Shown piece after piece: positions 36,814 through 46,304 of a stretch of DNA of 64,000 nucleotides. The translations under genes were made by a program, and so were the position numbers. Origin of the DNA: Vibrio quintilis (GTDB lineage: Bacteria; Pseudomonadota; Gammaproteobacteria; Enterobacterales; Vibrionaceae); contig NZ_AP024897.1 in NCBI RefSeq assembly GCF_024529975.1, forward strand, positions 1,054,001 through 1,118,000, written 5' to 3'. The notes under the pieces are model-generated. The model was not told where the DNA came from and made no database searches. It saw only the letters and a list, made by a program, of their open reading frames with translations. Positions within the stretch are counted from its first letter, which is position 1. Each line of letters opens with the position of its first letter.

Positions 36814-38175
36814 TCAGCAAATTACTTTGATAGCCAGACCGCCCTGAGATGTCTCCCGGTATTTTTTATTCATATCTTTACCGGTCTCAAACATGGTTTC
36901 GATGACTTTATCCAGAGAGACTCTTGGATCAGATGAGCGTCTTAGTGCCATCCGCGCTGAGTTAATGGATTTCACCGCTGCAATGCCATTGCGTTCAATG
37001 CATGGAATTTGAACCTGACCGGCAATCGGGTCACAGGTCAGTCCCAGATTGTGTTCCATTGCGATTTCTGCCGCAATACAAACCTGCTCCGGGCTGCCGC
37101 CCATCAGGGCTGTCAGTCCTGCCGCTGCCATTGAGCAGGCCACGCCGACTTCGCCCTGACAGCCAACTTCTGCACCGGAAATGGATGCGTTGCGTTTATA
37201 GAGTCCGCCAATGGCGCCGGATGCGGCGAAGTAACGAATGTAATCTTTTTCTGTGACTGTCTGGATGAACTTGTCATAGTAAGCCAGAACTGCCGGGATG
37301 ATGCCGCATGCGCCATTGGTTGGTGCGGTGACCACCCGTCCGCCAGCTGCATTTTCTTCATTGACGGCAAAAGCAAACATGTTGACCCAATCAATGACAG
37401 ACATCGGATCGCTGGATGTGGCTTCTGCTGTTAGCAGTTGCTGGCGAAGAGCTGCTGCCCGGCGCGGTACACGCATTGGTCCGGGCAAAATACCTTCAGT
37501 ATTCATGCCCTTTTCCATACATTCGCGCATCGTTTTCCAGATCTGAGAATAATAAGTATGGATTTCTTCATCAGAATGGAATGCTCTTTCATTTTCCATG
37601 ACCAGCGCACTGATGGAGTAGCCGCTTTCTTTACACTGGTGAAGGAGCTCATCTGCGGTTTTAAACGGGTAAGGCACCTGAACACTCGATTCTGTTTCTT
37701 TACCGAAATTTTCTTCATCGACAATAAAGCCGCCACCAATCGAGTAGTAGGTTTTTGAGTAGACTTTTTCATCATCCACCCAGGCATGCAGCTTCATGCC
37801 GTTTTCATGCAGATCAAGGTTGGTGGTATGGAAGGTAATCCCGGTCTCTTTGGGAAAAGCCACCGTATGGCAATGCATGCCAACAGGTAAACGTTCGGTT
37901 TCTTCAACCCGGGAAATAAAGCCGGGAATACTGTCGATATCAACTTTCTCCGGGGTATTGCCGGCAAGTCCCATGATAATCGCTATATCCGTATGGTGGC
38001 CTTTGCCTGTCAGTGATAATGATCCATAAATATCAACAGTAATTTTAGTGATGTGACGAAGTTTTCCCATTTCACGCAGATCATCGATGAATTCTTTTCC
38101 TGCTTTCATCGGGCCAACAGTGTGTGAACTGGAGGGGCCAACTCCGATTTTATAGATATCAAATACACTAATCAT
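36814..38175 (-). CDS. sdaA: L-serine ammonia-lyase (serine dehydratase), iron-sulfur type
   Basis: 453 residues (E. coli SdaA/SdaB about 455). The start [20 protein letters not shown], the central [32 protein letters not shown] and [20 protein letters not shown] supply the serine-binding loop and the cysteines of the [4Fe-4S] cluster. The single-chain bacterial enzyme converts L-serine to pyruvate and ammonia. It follows sdaC with a 62-bp gap, as sdaCB do in E. coli. SdaA and SdaB cannot be told apart by sequence alone; operon context suggests SdaB. Confidence 0.92.
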   Translation of the reverse strand: MISVFDIYKIGVGPSSSHTVGPMKAGKEFIDDLREMGKLRHITKITVDIYGSLSLTGKGHHTDIAIIMGLAGNTPEKVDIDSIPGFISRVEETERLPVGMHCHTVAFPKETGITFHTTNLDLHENGMKLHAWVDDEKVYSKTYYSIGGGFIVDEENFGKETESSVQVPYPFKTADELLHQCKESGYSISALVMENERAFHSDEEIHTYYSQIWKTMRECMEKGMNTEGILPGPMRVPRRAAALRQQLLTAEATSSDPMSVIDWVNMFAFAVNEENAAGGRVVTAPTNGACGIIPAVLAYYDKFIQTVTEKDYIRYFAASGAIGGLYKRNASISGAEVGCQGEVGVACSMAAAGLTALMGGSPEQVCIAAEIAMEHNLGLTCDPIAGQVQIPCIERNGIAAVKSINSARMALRRSSDPRVSLDKVIETMFETGKDMNKKYRETSQGGLAIKVIC

Positions 38176-38237
38176 TCAGATTTCCTCGGACAGCCCCGTG
38201 GAACGGGGGCTGGTTAATACTTATTAATTCGAACGGT

Positions 38238-39497
38238 TTACAGTGCGCCATAAATAACAGATGAAATTGCTGCCAGGCCACAAACTGTTGTAAAGATTTG
38301 TACAGGTAATGATGTTCTGAATTTCGCCATCGCCGGTACTTTGAACATGGCATAGATTGGCAATAAGAACAGAATCGCGGCGATCATTGGTGCACCCATG
38401 GTTTCAATCATGCCCAGAATGCTTGGGTTGATAATGGCGACGATCCAGGTGGTCAGAACAATAAAGATGAGAGAGAATTTTTCGATTTTACTGACCTGAA
38501 AATCTGAACGACTTTTCACCAGGCCAACCAAACCTTCATGTGCGCCTAAGAAATGACCAAAGTAGCTGGATGTAATCGCAGCAAAAGCAACGATTGGGCC
38601 CATGTAGGAAATGATCGGGGAATCCTGCACATTTGCCAGATAAGACAGCACAGAGATATTTTGTGCTTTCGCCTGTGCCAGCTGTTCAGGTGAAAGAGAC
38701 AGAACGACAGAGAACACGAAGAACATCACAAAACCCATCAGCATCATGGCTGCGCCACCGGTGATTGAATCTGTTTTCTGTACCGCGTTGTCACCGTGTT
38801 CCATCCGTTGTTCTTTTGTGAACTGGCTGATCACCGGGCTGTGGTTAAAAGAAAATACGATAATTGGAATTGCCAGCCAGATCACGGAAGGCATGGCGCT
38901 CCAGTCCGGTGCCACATCGATCATTGACGTGTTCCATTCAGGAATCAGGTAGAAAGATAATGCCAGCAGGATGAAAACCAGCGGGTAAACAATGGCAGAG
39001 GTTGCTTTGAGCATCAGTTGTTTACCAAACACAACGCCGGCCGTCATTGTCAGAATCAAACCACCGGACAGAAGCCAGCGGGGTATGGACGCCATCCCGA
39101 GCTGATTGACCAGAAATGAATCAACGGTATTGGTGATGCCGACACCATAAATCAGAACAATAGGATAAATAGCGAAAAAGTAAGCAAAAGTGATGAGATT
39201 CGCACCGGTTTTACCAAAGTGTTCTTCAACGGTATCTGTGATATCTGCATTTTTGTTTTTCGCTGACAAAACAAACCGGGCCAGCGATTTATGTGAAAAC
39301 CAGGTCATCGGGGCAGCCAACAGGGCCAGAATGACTAAAGGCCAGAAACCACCCGATCCGGCTTTGATCGGTAAGAATAAAACCCCGGCACCGACAGCTG
39401 TACCAAACAGTGACAAACACCAGGTGAAGTCTTTATAGGTAAATCTGTTTTCCGCTCTGCTTTGTGAGGGTAACGTGGATGAAATAGTAGAGTTCAT
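38238..39497 (-). CDS. sdaC: Serine (hydroxy amino acid) permease SdaC
   Basis: 419 residues with about eleven membrane segments of the HAAAP/STP family. LSLFGTAVGAGVLFLPIKAG, FAIYPIVLIYGVGITNTV, FSFNHSPVISQFTKE and NPSILGMIETMGAPMIA match E. coli SdaC closely. Proton-driven serine import feeds the dehydratase encoded downstream. The gene is preceded by a regulator of the YheO/DauR type on the same strand, 221 bp upstream. Confidence 0.92.
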   Translation of the reverse strand: MNSTISSTLPSQSRAENRFTYKDFTWCLSLFGTAVGAGVLFLPIKAGSGGFWPLVILALLAAPMTWFSHKSLARFVLSAKNKNADITDTVEEHFGKTGANLITFAYFFAIYPIVLIYGVGITNTVDSFLVNQLGMASIPRWLLSGGLILTMTAGVVFGKQLMLKATSAIVYPLVFILLALSFYLIPEWNTSMIDVAPDWSAMPSVIWLAIPIIVFSFNHSPVISQFTKEQRMEHGDNAVQKTDSITGGAAMMLMGFVMFFVFSVVLSLSPEQLAQAKAQNISVLSYLANVQDSPIISYMGPIVAFAAITSSYFGHFLGAHEGLVGLVKSRSDFQVSKIEKFSLIFIVLTTWIVAIINPSILGMIETMGAPMIAAILFLLPIYAMFKVPAMAKFRTSLPVQIFTTVCGLAAISSVIYGAL

Positions 39498-39718
39498 ATC
39501 AGGCTCGCTCGTTTTTTGTCAGGAGTTATGTTCCCCGAAGGGGATAATTTGTATCCGTTATTTCGATATTGTTATTGTCTTACCTTCACCGGTCTGGCTT
39601 GAGTAAGGATACAGTTGTGCCGGAAATGTCCGGTGGCATTCATGAGTACTTCCCTGATATGTCCTGATTGTTCGTTTTCCATCCTGGTGATACATCCATC
39701 ATCTTTATTTTTTAATCA

Positions 39719-40396
39719 CTAAGATCTGAACTCACGAATATATTTGTAAATCGCATGGCGGGTGATTCCCAGCTGACCGGCAACCTGTGTGGTCGCTTCT
39801 TTTAATTCAAAAATACCGTTTTTGAATAAAACCCGGGTAATCGCTTTGTTTTTACCCTTTGCGGTCACGCTGCTGTCATTTTCCACTTCTGCGATTGCAT
39901 GATTCAGTGCATTCTCAATCACCTCTTTCGGAGAGGCACTGAATGTTTCATGTGCTTCTGTCTGTATATTTGTCATATCCGGAACCAGTGTTTTCAGAAT
40001 TTCTGCCATTGGAAACGATAAATTGACATTGATACAAAACAGTCCGACCGGTTTCTCATTTTCACCTGTCAGGACACAAGTTGTTGATTTCAGTACCGAA
40101 CCGTCTTTTGCTGTGGTGAAGTAGCTTTTCGGCGTCATGTTGCCGGTTTTTTCAAACTGATTAAGCATCTTCAGCCCCATGTCGGTAATCGGAGAACCAA
40201 CTTTCCGTCCGGTATGGTGGCCATTGACGATTTTTACCACTGAATGTTCAAAACTTTCGAAAGAATGAACTACCACTTCACAATGCGGCCCAATCAGTTC
40301 TGCGATGGTTTCCGCTAACCTGAAGTTCGAAGCCAGACAGGCCCGATCCTGTTCGGTGAATCTGGTATTAAATGACTTATATTTTGATACGACCAT
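39719..40396 (-). CDS. YheO/DauR-like PAS and helix-turn-helix regulator
   Basis: 225 residues from ATG 40396, chosen because AAGGAG lies just upstream; an in-frame ATG at 40441 lacks such a site. Residues about 15-130 are a YheO-like PAS domain (IAELIGPHCEVVVHSFESFE, CVLTGENEKPVGLFCINVN). The C-terminus is an HTH_22 (ATTQVAGQLGITRHAIYKYI). Relatives include DauR, which represses D-amino-acid catabolism. Its place upstream of sdaC and sdaA suggests control of serine use (inference). A 17-bp motif is repeated in its promoter region. Confidence 0.8.
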   Translation of the reverse strand: MVVSKYKSFNTRFTEQDRACLASNFRLAETIAELIGPHCEVVVHSFESFEHSVVKIVNGHHTGRKVGSPITDMGLKMLNQFEKTGNMTPKSYFTTAKDGSVLKSTTCVLTGENEKPVGLFCINVNLSFPMAEILKTLVPDMTNIQTEAHETFSASPKEVIENALNHAIAEVENDSSVTAKGKNKAITRVLFKNGIFELKEATTQVAGQLGITRHAIYKYIREFRS

Positions 40397-40411
40397 CCTT
40401 AGACTCCTTTG

Positions 40412-40428
40412 GTTCACTTTGTGTAACT
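40412..40428. promoter_or_regulatory. Repeated 17-bp motif, copy A (putative operator)
   Basis: GTTCACTTTGTGTAACT, identical to 40583-40599. It lies 16 bp upstream of the regulator start and overlaps its leader. The motif is an imperfect dyad (GTT..CAC..GTG..AAC). Confidence 0.6.
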
Positions 40429-40582
40429 TTTCAGGTTGCATGCCATTGCTTATATCAATTATATGTTCAATTCCTTCGCAGGTATAAAACTATATTTGAT
40501 AGTTATGGTCAATGTTAAAGTTGTAAATAGTGAACTATATGTGACTCAAAGCATCATTTTGGTATTTTATTTGCCTTTTTTA

Positions 40583-40599
40583 GTTCACTTTGTGTAACT
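40583..40599. promoter_or_regulatory. Repeated 17-bp motif, copy B (putative operator)
   Basis: Exact second copy of GTTCACTTTGTGTAACT, 171 bp from copy A. Between the two lies a very AT-rich promoter region. Confidence 0.6.
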
Positions 40600-41204
40600 A
40601 GTGAGCCATTTCAGGCTTTGTGGCCCGGACTCGGTCAGTCTGAAGTATTTTGGGTTAATAAAAGTTAACTTTTTGCGGGTGAATGCATAAAAAATTCAGT
40701 AAAAGGAGAAAGAATAATCCGCAAGAGTGTCTTTTGACCTGCGGATAGACTGACAGATGTTTATCTGTTTTTTTATCCGGAAAATGAAAGGAAAAGGGGA
40801 TTGATTCAGAACGATAATATGCCAGGACAGAGAACATCATCAATGCTGTTTGGTGGATTTGTCCATGATAAATATTCGAAATAATTGAATCTTCAGTTTT
40901 CGGCTGCACGTATGAATCATGCATCTTCAGGTTGCTTGGGTATATATGGATGGTAAAAACCGTGATTATCCGGAACGTCACAGGGTTATCGCAAAAAACG
41001 GCAGAAAAATGGCGGCAAACCATCAATAATAAATTGGTTTTTTTTTATACACCTCCCAAACGGTTAAATTCTGTCATTCCTGCAATATCTTCACTCAGAT
41101 GATGTGATTAATATGATATCTGTTTTACATCTTTACCCTCGAAGATAAACAGAGTGATTTGACTGATAAATATAAAAATCAGCGTTTACTCACAAGGAGA
41201 CAAT
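40600..41204. other. Intergenic region upstream of the first xylanase gene
   Basis: About 600 bp without a gene. It includes a solo right end of the dispersed repeat (listed separately) and AT-rich promoter DNA just before the xylanase start. Confidence 0.45.
40901..40946. repeat. Dispersed repeat, right end only (copy 4)
   Basis: CGGCTGCACG followed by ATGCATCTTCAGGTTGCTTG and GGTATATA matches the right end of the copies at 22061 and 46305. The left half is missing. Confidence 0.7.
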
Positions 41205-42965
41205 ATGAAGATAAACATACAACAACAGTGGCCGGGTCTGAAACAGGCAGGAGGAACACATTATAAGACCGTCGGTTCAATGCTGGCTGCATTTGCAGTG
41301 CTGAGTATGCCGCTGGGAAATGCAATGGCAGGCACCAGTGGCGTCAGCCATCAGGTGACGATTTCTAATGACTGGAATAGTGGTTACTGTGCAGGCTTAA
41401 CGGTGACAAATAATAACAGTGCCGCGGTCACTGACTGGCAGGTTGACGTGGATGTGGACGGCACGGTCAGCTCTCTGTGGAATGCAGAGTGGAGTCAGGA
41501 CGACACTGTGGTTCATGTTTCCGGCAGCGGGCAATATGAGACCCTGCAAGCCGGGCAGAGTACATCACAGATCGGCTTTTGTGTGAACCGTTCATCAGGT
41601 TCGGATAATTCCGGCGGTAATTCCTCCGGAGGCAGTACTTCTTCCGGACTGGCTGAAAACGGAGATGTTGAAGATGGTTTAACCAATTGGTCATCGACTG
41701 CAGGTGATGTAGAGCGCACCATGCAGGATAGCCACAATGGTGCTGCCAGTGTGTTGATTACCAACCGTACAGCTGGCTGGAATGGGATCACATTTAAACC
41801 GGAAAGTTTAAGTAACGGAAAAAAATATAATGTATCAGTGTGGGTGAAACTCGCGCCCGGCGCGTCTGATTCAACCCTGATTCTGACAGCGAAGCGAACA
41901 GACGATTCTGATACATCAACGACTGATGAATACACCCGGATTGCGACCGCGACCGTTTCTGATTATGAATGGACTGAGCTGAAAGGATCCTATTCACAAA
42001 CCGGGACCACATTCCAGCATTTCATTATTGAGTCCGAGAGTGACAGCGTCAGTTATTATGCGGATGATTTTACCGTTGAAAGTGCAGGCGATGCAGATGA
42101 TAACGGCGGCTCATCTTCCGGTAACAGTAAAAAGTTTGTCGGTAACATTACGACAGGTGGCAGTGTGAGATCTGACTTTGTCAATTACTGGGATCAGATT
42201 ACGCCGGAGAATGAAGGTAAATGGGGCTCAGTTGAGAAAACCCGTGATGTCTATAACTGGAGTGGTGTAGACGCAGTTTATGAGTATGCCAAAGCGCATA
42301 ATATTCCGTTTAAACAACATACCTTTGTATGGGGAAGTCAGTATCCGAGCTGGATTACTTCGTTAAGTGCGAAAGAGCAGGCGGCTGAAATTGAAGAATG
42401 GATTCAGGATTTCTGTACCCGCTATCCGGATGTTGACATTATCGATGTGGTGAATGAAGCAACACCGGGACATGCACCGGCAGAATTTGCTGAAAATGCC
42501 TTTGGTGATGACTGGATTATCAAGTCATTTAAACTGGCCCGTAAATATTGTCCGAAAGCGACGCTGGTCTTAAATGATTACAATGTGCTGAGCTGGCATA
42601 CCGATAAATTTATTGCTATGGCGAAACCTGCAGTAGAAGCCGGTGTGGTTGATGCGATTGGTTTACAGGCGCATGGTCTGGAAAGTATTTCAACATCGAA
42701 ATTACAAACTAATCTGAATAAGGTCGCAGCACTGGGACTGCCGATTTATATCTCTGAGTATGATATTGCGAAAACCGATGATCAGGCTCAGTTAGATGTG
42801 ATGAAAGCACAGTTCCCGCTGTTTTATAACTCAGATAATGTTGCCGGTATCACCTTGTGGGGATATGTGGATGGTAAAACATGGAGAGACGGCACAGGCC
42901 TGATTTACAGTGATGGCACCGAGCGGCCCGCAATGAAATGGCTGATGGACTATATAGGGAAATAG
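41205..42965 (+). CDS. Secreted endo-beta-1,4-xylanase, CBM2-CBM22-GH10
   Basis: 586 residues. A long signal peptide (cleavage after AMA near residue 42) is followed by a CBM2 (about 46-130, with the end-to-end disulfide C62-C126 and conserved Trp residues), a Ser/Gly linker, a CBM22/CBM4_9-like domain (about 150-290, NGDVEDGLTNWSS...SVSYYADDFTV), a second linker and a GH10 domain (310-586). The acid/base is E418 in VVNEATPG and the nucleophile E518 in YISEYDI. It cleaves xylan outside the cell; CBM2 likely targets cellulose or xylan. It is 366 bp upstream of a paralogue. Confidence 0.93.
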   Translation: MKINIQQQWPGLKQAGGTHYKTVGSMLAAFAVLSMPLGNAMAGTSGVSHQVTISNDWNSGYCAGLTVTNNNSAAVTDWQVDVDVDGTVSSLWNAEWSQDDTVVHVSGSGQYETLQAGQSTSQIGFCVNRSSGSDNSGGNSSGGSTSSGLAENGDVEDGLTNWSSTAGDVERTMQDSHNGAASVLITNRTAGWNGITFKPESLSNGKKYNVSVWVKLAPGASDSTLILTAKRTDDSDTSTTDEYTRIATATVSDYEWTELKGSYSQTGTTFQHFIIESESDSVSYYADDFTVESAGDADDNGGSSSGNSKKFVGNITTGGSVRSDFVNYWDQITPENEGKWGSVEKTRDVYNWSGVDAVYEYAKAHNIPFKQHTFVWGSQYPSWITSLSAKEQAAEIEEWIQDFCTRYPDVDIIDVVNEATPGHAPAEFAENAFGDDWIIKSFKLARKYCPKATLVLNDYNVLSWHTDKFIAMAKPAVEAGVVDAIGLQAHGLESISTSKLQTNLNKVAALGLPIYISEYDIAKTDDQAQLDVMKAQFPLFYNSDNVAGITLWGYVDGKTWRDGTGLIYSDGTERPAMKWLMDYIGK

Positions 42966-43004
42966 TCTGGACATAACAGAAATAGCAAAACCAGTATGAA
43001 TAAC

Positions 43005-43031
43005 CAGCCGCCTTTTTGGGCGGCTGTTTTG
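43005..43031 (+). terminator. Rho-independent terminator after xylanase 1
   Basis: CAGCCGCC (43005-43012) pairs perfectly with GGCGGCTG (43019-43026), followed by TTTTG. The remaining 300 bp up to xylanase 2 hold its promoter region and no gene. Confidence 0.85.
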
Positions 43032-43330
43032 ATCCTGAAATTAATACCTTTGAGTTATATTTTTTCTTCCAATGAGAAGCATCAATAATAATTTCGTGTT
43101 TTTAAAGACATATTCCAATTTGATAAATCCTGACAGACAACTCATATTCTTTCTCCGGGGGTTAATGATAATAAGGGTTGACTTTCGTTTATGTTCAGTT
43201 TTTCTGTAAACAGTATGCATTATTTGTATTTTTTCCCGGATGACCAAAGATGAGCGAAGGCTTTCACCAGATAGCAGAACATCTATCTGTATCTATAACA
43301 CTCTTCATTGACTGATTGAAAGGAGAGGTC

Positions 43331-45217
43331 ATGAAAATAAATTCAACGGAAGGTTGGTCTGGTTTTATGAAACAACATAGAAAACAACCCAAATTATCTG
43401 CAATCCACAAGTCTTGCATGGTGGTTATGGCTGCCACTTTTGCAGCCTTCAACCCGCTGATGACTTCAGCGGCTTCTGAAAGCGGAAATGTCGATTATTC
43501 GATTGCGATTACCAGTGACTGGGATGGTGGTTACTGTGCTGCTGTCACCGTAACGAATAAGAGCGATCAGGCGCTGGACTGGCATTTTGATATGACAATA
43601 GACGGCACGATCAATAACCTGTGGAACGCCACGTGGAGTCAGGAGGGTTCAACGGTCGCAATGTCTGGTGCCGGATGGAATAACACCCTGGCAGCAGGAC
43701 AAAGCAACAGTTCAATCGGCTATTGTGCGACCCGCAACAGTGATTCAACAAGTGGTGATGATTCCGCGACCGGTAATGATGACAGTACTGATTCAGGCTC
43801 TGGTGCTGATACTGGTACAGACAGCGGTTCTGACTCTGATACTGACAACAGTTATCAGGTGCCTGAGAATAACTTCGCTAAAAATGGTGGCGTGGAATAT
43901 GATCTGGAAAACTGGTCAGTGACTGCCGGCACGTTAGCACGCAGCACAGACGCAAGCCATAACGGTGCGGCCAGTGCACTGATTACAGGACGGACTAGCG
44001 GATGGAACGGGATTACTTTTGATACCGGTTCTCTGACTGATGGTAATGACTATGATGTTGCTGTCTGGGTGAAACTGGCCCCGGGAACTGTCAGTACTGC
44101 TGAGATTTATCTGACAGCAAAACGTACCGACGACAGCGATTCTTCAACGACAAAAGAATATGAACGCGTTGCTTCTGCGGTCGCTTCAACAGATAAATGG
44201 ACTCTGTTACACGGAACATATACCCAAAGTGGTACGCCATTTGAGCATTTCATCATTGAATCAGACGACGCTGAAGTCAGCTATTACGCAGATGACTTCT
44301 CCATTGGTGGTGAAGTTGTTGCAGATGACTCAGATAACTCCGATGCAAAATCAGCGGATAAGTTTGTCGGTAACATTACGACTTCAGGCAGTGTCCGTTC
44401 AGACTTCCTGCAATACTGGAACCAGTTAACCCCTGAAAATGAAGGGAAATGGGGCAGCATTGAGAAAAGCCGTGATGTGTATAGCTGGGACGGGGTTGAT
44501 GCCGCTTATAAATATGCGAAAGAGCATGGCATTCCGTTTAAACAGCATACATTCGTCTGGGGAAGTCAGTATCCAAACTGGATTACATCACTCAGTCCGA
44601 CAGAGCAGGCAGCAGAAATTGAAGAGTGGATTCAGGACTTCTGTACCCGCTATCCTGATGCGGAAATGATCGATGTGGTGAATGAAGCTACTCCGGGTCA
44701 TGCACCGGCAACATTTGCCAAAAGTGCATTTGGGGATGACTGGATCATCAAATCATTTCAACTGGCCCGCAAGTATTGCCCGAATTCAAAACTGGTGCTG
44801 AATGATTACAACGTGTTGATCTGGAACACCGATGAATTTATTCAGATGGCGAAACCTGCTGTTGAAGCCGGTGTGGTTGATGCGATTGGTCTGCAGTCTC
44901 ACGGGCTGGAAAGTCTTTCAGCTTCTCAGCTGAAAACCAATCTGGATAAAGTGGCTGCACTTGGTCTGCCGATTTATATCTCAGAGTACGATATTGCCAA
45001 AACTGATGATCAGGAACAGCTGAACATCATGAAAGAACAGTTCCCTGTATTCTATAAAGATGACGCAGTTGCCGGTATTACTCTGTGGGGTTATATCGCC
45101 GGTAAAACCTGGAAAGAAGGTACAGGTTTAATCAACTCAGACGGTACTCAGCGACCTGCAATGAAATGGTTAATGAACTATCTGGAAGAACAGAGAGATT
45201 CTGATTCAAAAAAGTAG
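43331..45217 (+). CDS. Secreted endo-beta-1,4-xylanase, CBM2-CBM22-GH10 (paralogue with -1 GH62 extension)
   Basis: 628 residues from ATG 43331 (AAAGGAGAGG upstream; a TTG at 43316 lies before that site). Same architecture as the gene at 41205: signal peptide (to about residue 48), CBM2 (first Cys at 69), a long acidic Asp/Ser/Gly/Thr linker, CBM22-like domain, and GH10 (about 344-622) with acid/base E452 and nucleophile E552. The protein continues about 15 residues beyond the fold and stops at UAG 45215-45217, directly after an A AAA AAG heptamer. In the -1 frame a GH62 domain follows without interruption, so a 933-residue fusion is possible. Confidence 0.92.
   Translation: MKINSTEGWSGFMKQHRKQPKLSAIHKSCMVVMAATFAAFNPLMTSAASESGNVDYSIAITSDWDGGYCAAVTVTNKSDQALDWHFDMTIDGTINNLWNATWSQEGSTVAMSGAGWNNTLAAGQSNSSIGYCATRNSDSTSGDDSATGNDDSTDSGSGADTGTDSGSDSDTDNSYQVPENNFAKNGGVEYDLENWSVTAGTLARSTDASHNGAASALITGRTSGWNGITFDTGSLTDGNDYDVAVWVKLAPGTVSTAEIYLTAKRTDDSDSSTTKEYERVASAVASTDKWTLLHGTYTQSGTPFEHFIIESDDAEVSYYADDFSIGGEVVADDSDNSDAKSADKFVGNITTSGSVRSDFLQYWNQLTPENEGKWGSIEKSRDVYSWDGVDAAYKYAKEHGIPFKQHTFVWGSQYPNWITSLSPTEQAAEIEEWIQDFCTRYPDAEMIDVVNEATPGHAPATFAKSAFGDDWIIKSFQLARKYCPNSKLVLNDYNVLIWNTDEFIQMAKPAVEAGVVDAIGLQSHGLESLSASQLKTNLDKVAALGLPIYISEYDIAKTDDQEQLNIMKEQFPVFYKDDAVAGITLWGYIAGKTWKEGTGLINSDGTQRPAMKWLMNYLEEQRDSDSKK
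45192..45217 (+). promoter_or_regulatory. Candidate -1 programmed frameshift site (A AAA AAG + stop)
   Basis: The bases at 45208-45214 are A AAA AAG in the exact X XXY YYZ register of the xylanase frame, and the next codon is UAG. AGAGAG (45192-45197) lies exactly 10 nt upstream, the place of the internal SD element of E. coli dnaX (known for its A AAA AAG frameshift). By eye I see no strong hairpin just downstream. Slippage leads directly into the GH62 frame. Confidence 0.55.
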
Positions 45218-46131
45218 AAACGCCCCAGGATACATGTGATTTACCATCAACTTTTGGCTGGACATCGACCGATCCGGTGATCTCGCCAATTGATGACAAC
45301 CTGGTGTCGGTTAAGGATCCATCGATTGTTAAATACGACGGGAAGTATCACGTATTTGCCAGTGTGGTGGATAAAGATGGCAAGTACAGCAGTGTTTATC
45401 TGAACTTCAGTGACTGGGCCGATGCAGGCAAAGCAACTCAGCTGAGTATGAAGCAGACAAAAGCAGGCAGTACTGTTGCGCCTCAGGTGTTTTACTTTAA
45501 GCCGCATAACAAGTGGTATCTGATTTATCAGTGGGGGGCAAGATATTCCACAAACACTGATATTAACGATCCTTCAGGCTGGAGTGCACCCAAAACACTC
45601 CTGAGTAATGAACCGGATGGTGCGCTGGATTACTGGGTTATCTGTGATGATGACAATTGCTATTTGTTCTTCTCCAGAGATGACGGCAAGCTATATCGTT
45701 CCAAAGTTTCGATCGATAATTTCCCGAACTTCACCAACTATGAAGTGGTGATGTCTGAAGATTCTGTCGGTAAATTATTCGAGGCTTCGAATGTTTATAA
45801 GGTTGCGGGTAAAGATCAGTACCTGTTACTGGTGGAAGCTTACGGACCCCGTTATTTCCGGTCATGGACAGCAAACAGCCTTGATGGACCGTGGACGCCT
45901 TTAGCGGATACTCAGTCAAATCCTTTTGCCGGAGAAGCAAATGTCAGCTTCAGCGGCGAAAAGTGGACAAAAGATATCAGCCATGGCGAGATGATTCGTG
46001 CCGGATATGATCAGACACTGACCATCGATCCATGTCATTTACAGTATCTGTATCAGGGGCGCGATCCTGATTCTGATAGTGGTGGATATGATGCCCGTCC
46101 TTATCAGCTGGGATTATTGACTGCGAAATAA
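45214..46131 (+). CDS. GH62 alpha-L-arabinofuranosidase domain in the -1 frame of xylanase 2
   Basis: The -1 frame reads VETPQDTCDLPSTFGWTSTD then PVISP and a complete GH62 five-bladed propeller of about 300 residues. Counted from 45214, the catalytic base D35 is in VSVKDPSIV, D139 in LDYWVICDDD and the acid E190 in LFEASNVYK. GH62 enzymes remove arabinose from arabinoxylan. There is no in-frame ATG and no signal peptide; the only plausible start, GTG 45277, lacks a ribosome site and would delete the first strand and Cys. Secretion is thus only possible as a frameshift fusion to the xylanase. Otherwise it is a recently disconnected domain. Confidence 0.8.
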   Translation, partial: VETPQDTCDLPSTFGWTSTDPVISPIDDNLVSVKDPSIVKYDGKYHVFASVVDKDGKYSSVYLNFSDWADAGKATQLSMKQTKAGSTVAPQVFYFKPHNKWYLIYQWGARYSTNTDINDPSGWSAPKTLLSNEPDGALDYWVICDDDNCYLFFSRDDGKLYRSKVSIDNFPNFTNYEVVMSEDSVGKLFEASNVYKVAGKDQYLLLVEAYGPRYFRSWTANSLDGPWTPLADTQSNPFAGEANVSFSGEKWTKDISHGEMIRAGYDQTLTIDPCHLQYLYQGRDPDSDSGGYDARPYQLGLLTAK

Positions 46132-46164
46132 TCCGGTTGTTGTGAACAGTTGAAATGGCATCTG

Positions 46165-46206
46165 AAGAACCCCGTGCGGATCACTGATCCGGCGGGGTTC
46201 TTTTTT
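46165..46206 (+). terminator. Rho-independent terminator after GH62
   Basis: GAACCCCG / CGGGGTTC outer stem enclosing CGGATC / GATCCG, followed by six T's (46201-46206). It lies 35 bp after the GH62 stop, which supports the xylanase-GH62 transcript being a single unit. Confidence 0.85.
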
Positions 46207-46304
46207 ATCTGTTTTCTGAGCACAGCTTTGTTGGCTTCTCCTCTGTGACTCTGTCCTGTGAATATCAACACACATGACGTTATTATCCGCTCCGTTTGTT
46301 TGGG

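Noticed and set aside
45277..45279. GTG as independent start of the GH62 gene
   Set aside because: No SD-like sequence upstream, no signal peptide, and it would remove the conserved first strand and Cys (CDLPSTFGW). Considered unlikely as the real start.
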